From assembly GCA_040954595.2 (NCBI GenBank), contig CM082587.2, positions 5,022,001 through 5,086,000 on the forward strand: a DNA stretch of 64,000 nucleotides, read 5' to 3'. The stretch comes from Balanoglossus misakiensis. Lineage: Eukaryota > Hemichordata. The position numbers and the translations under genes are program-made. Under the pieces are notes generated by a model. It saw only the letters and a list, made by a program, of their open reading frames with translations, made no database searches and was not told where the DNA came from. This document shows, one piece after another, positions 62,501-64,000 of the stretch; position 1 is the first letter of the stretch; the number at the start of each line of letters is the position of its first letter.

Positions 62501-64000
62501 TACCGTGTTTAAGCAAATTGTCTCGGCGATAGGCAGAAGTGACGGAATCGGTATACAGCAACACCGAGAAAGGGCCGCGGTCGTTGCTTCGGGCAACCGT
62601 AACGAATCGAACCGACGAGCGAAAGCCTTGGTCACATCCCAGACAGCGGTGAAAAAACGGGAACCAATGTGACACTATATAGACCTTTTCAAAAGAGACG
62701 AAAATAGCGCTGATCAAGTTAAGAGGACCGCCTGAATGACCGCCCGGCGCTTTCTATCGCTGGATACTGAAGTTTTCGTTGTTCTGCCCCGCCATGTGCA
62801 TATCGCCCCGGGGAAGAACACAAAGTACTAAATAGCAAGAAGAAAAATTATCAACCGAAAACTGTCGGCGTTAAAAATGCTATAATATGGCATCACAATC
62901 ACCTTAAAACGTTTTTTTAAACAAATATGAGTCGATAATGAAGTTAAACATAAATAAACAATCAAGTATGGATAAATAAACAACATCATTTGGAAATAAG
63001 CACTGAACTTTTGTAATCTAAAGAGATCTGATCGCTATGTAATCGTTTAATGGTCTTCAACAAAACAACACTTCGCTTCGATTCGCTACTAAACTAATTT
63101 ATCGGCCGCTAAATAAATACCTCTTTTGTCTCTGCCGTATTTGCATTATGGCAGTATGTTTCCAGTGAAAATGTTGTCGTCTGGGATATTTTACTTGACT
63201 AGACTCTTTTTTTCCGCACCTTGAAAATTCAGCGCTTTCGTAGTCATTTTAGTTCTGGGATATTTTGTCATATGATGAGGTATTTTCTTGATTGTTGAGA
63301 ACATTTGAACGACTGCGACCTCTATGCCGCCAGAATGTTCAAGCCTGGGTCCCAGGAATGCATTATGTCAGATCCGATGTGATTCTATGTAACGAACTCT
63401 TGCACAATCGAAGTGGAATCCGTAAAACAATGACTTGTCGGTGGAGCATACTACGAAAAAATACGGATTTGGCTTAATTAGTGCAGAAAAAGAGACATAA
63501 TCTCTTTACGACGTAATCTGATGTTAGTGTAGATTCACATGGGCAGCCGCTTGCAGCCGTTGTTCTTGGAAACACGATTTATGAAAAAATAGTGTGCGCG
63601 AGCAGGTGAAATTATCCACCTTTCTCACTGTCGTCTGTCGTTTACCAAATCAAACAAATCACATGATACGAATGTTTATCGCAAAAAAACACACGTTGAA
63701 GCATTCCTTAGCTTCTGTAACACCATCACCACCACCACCACCACCACCACCACCACCACCACCACCACCACCACCGCCGCCGCCACCACCACCGTGTAAC
63801 TGCAAATCCTAATTATCATGTTTCTACTTAACAGGCACTTCGGCACGAAATGTGCTCACTGTATGAGGAATATCCAATCCAACGACTGGGTCAGGAAGGC
63901 GAAAAACCACGTGTATCATCTTGCCTGCTTTGCGTGCGACAACTGCAAGAGACAACTCTCCACGGGCGAAGAGTTTGCCATGCAAGAAAATAAAGTGCTA
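56558..64000 (+). CDS. Lhx6/8: Lhx6/8 (Arrowhead-class) LIM-homeodomain factor, 5' part, cut by window end
   Basis: This is a LIM-homeodomain transcription factor. Vertebrate Lhx6 and Lhx8 pattern ventral forebrain neurons and oral or branchial tissue, and fly Arrowhead acts in abdominal and salivary precursors. Exons seen are 56558-56698 ([14 protein letters not shown] to the acidic FDEPMT), 57388-57566 and 63835-64000, joined in phase. LIM1 carries [15 protein letters not shown] and the CKMDY ending; the stretch DRYLLKV and the [15 protein letters not shown] end mark the Lhx6/8 class. LIM2 begins HFGTKCAHC with [21 protein letters not shown] and RQLSTGEEF, again diagnostic. All zinc ligands in the visible parts are present. 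The rest of LIM2 and the homeodomain lie beyond 64000. The start is the first in-frame ATG; an upstream in-frame TTG (56432) was not used. Confidence 0.93.
61120..61262. repeat. GA-rich homopurine tract
   Basis: The plus strand is almost entirely purine for about 140 bp, with GAGA reiterations and G runs of up to 8 to 9. Such tracts can form triplex (H-DNA) or G-quadruplex structures and bind GAGA-type factors. It lies in Lhx6/8 intron 2. Confidence 0.8.
63721..63793. repeat. (CCA)n microsatellite upstream of the Lhx6/8 LIM2 exon
   Basis: About 20 CCA units with a few CCG variants end about 41 bp before the exon 3 start (63835). The array sits between the likely branch-point region and the bulk of the intron. 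Confidence 0.9.

Larger units (their letters stand above)
57567..63834 (+). other. Lhx6/8 intron 2, about 6.3 kb, no gene seen
   Basis: This intron separates the LIM1 exon from the LIM2 exon. It holds a G run (about 57857-57868), a homopurine GA-rich tract (61120-61262), a short TGTGTATATAC array (about 61786-61820) and a (CCA)n repeat just before the exon 3 acceptor. Open frames inside are short and without motifs. Enhancers of this developmental gene may be present but cannot be identified from a single sequence. Confidence 0.75.

Noticed and set aside
1-64000. CRISPR arrays, bacterial operons, integrated viruses or a defence system
   Set aside because: No regularly spaced direct repeats, no polycistronic layout, and no viral, integrase or reverse-transcriptase motifs. 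Everything recognised is a spliced animal gene.

Overview
The window reads as nuclear DNA of an invertebrate deuterostome, most likely a cephalochordate (Branchiostoma-type amphioxus); the species is inferred. The grounds are intron-rich genes with GT-AG junctions, long AT-leaning introns and microsatellites. There is also a single Lhx6/8-type LIM-homeobox gene (vertebrates have two), a tandem ependymin-related pair, and a C-type lectin plus SUEL lectin polycystin-1-like architecture. Exon chains were built by hand from splice signals and reading-phase continuity. All joins below keep frame.

Layout. 583-24257 (minus): NOS1AP/CAPON, nine coding exons, about 679 aa, with a roughly 19 kb intron 2 that holds no recognisable gene. 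24258-25444: divergent promoter region. 25445-28888 (plus): FBXL6, ten exons, about 530 aa. 29733-32289 (plus): CFAP77, four exons, about 251 aa. 35028-36896 and 37658-39549 (plus): two tandem ependymin-related genes of five exons each, with duplicated promoters and introns. 40085-44328 (minus): a fold-type I PLP aminotransferase, nine exons, 434 aa. 45696-50769 (plus): a polycystin-1-like protein with signal peptide, C-type lectin, SUEL lectin, REJ/GAIN-like region and GPS motif. It stops right after the GPS and has no membrane segments. 50770-56557: about 5.8 kb with no gene I can support. 56558 to the window end (plus): 5' part of Lhx6/8 (Arrowhead class), covering the N-terminus, LIM1 and the start of LIM2.

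The genes do not form one pathway. They are ordinary eukaryotic neighbours: a PTB adaptor, an SCF substrate receptor, an axonemal protein, secreted ependymin-family proteins, a metabolic enzyme, a secreted lectin-type protein and a developmental transcription factor. I see no operon, CRISPR array, virus or complete autonomous transposon.

The best leads are: the apparently secreted polycystin-1-like protein whose GPS lacks the usual cleavage residues; a very young 456-bp foldback element with perfect 154-bp inverted repeats and a 9-bp target duplication, plus a related terminus 32 kb away; a 95-bp near-perfect hairpin beside NOS1AP exon 2; strong over-representation of the palindrome TACATGTA; and the ependymin duplicate whose C-terminus has been reset by a small deletion.
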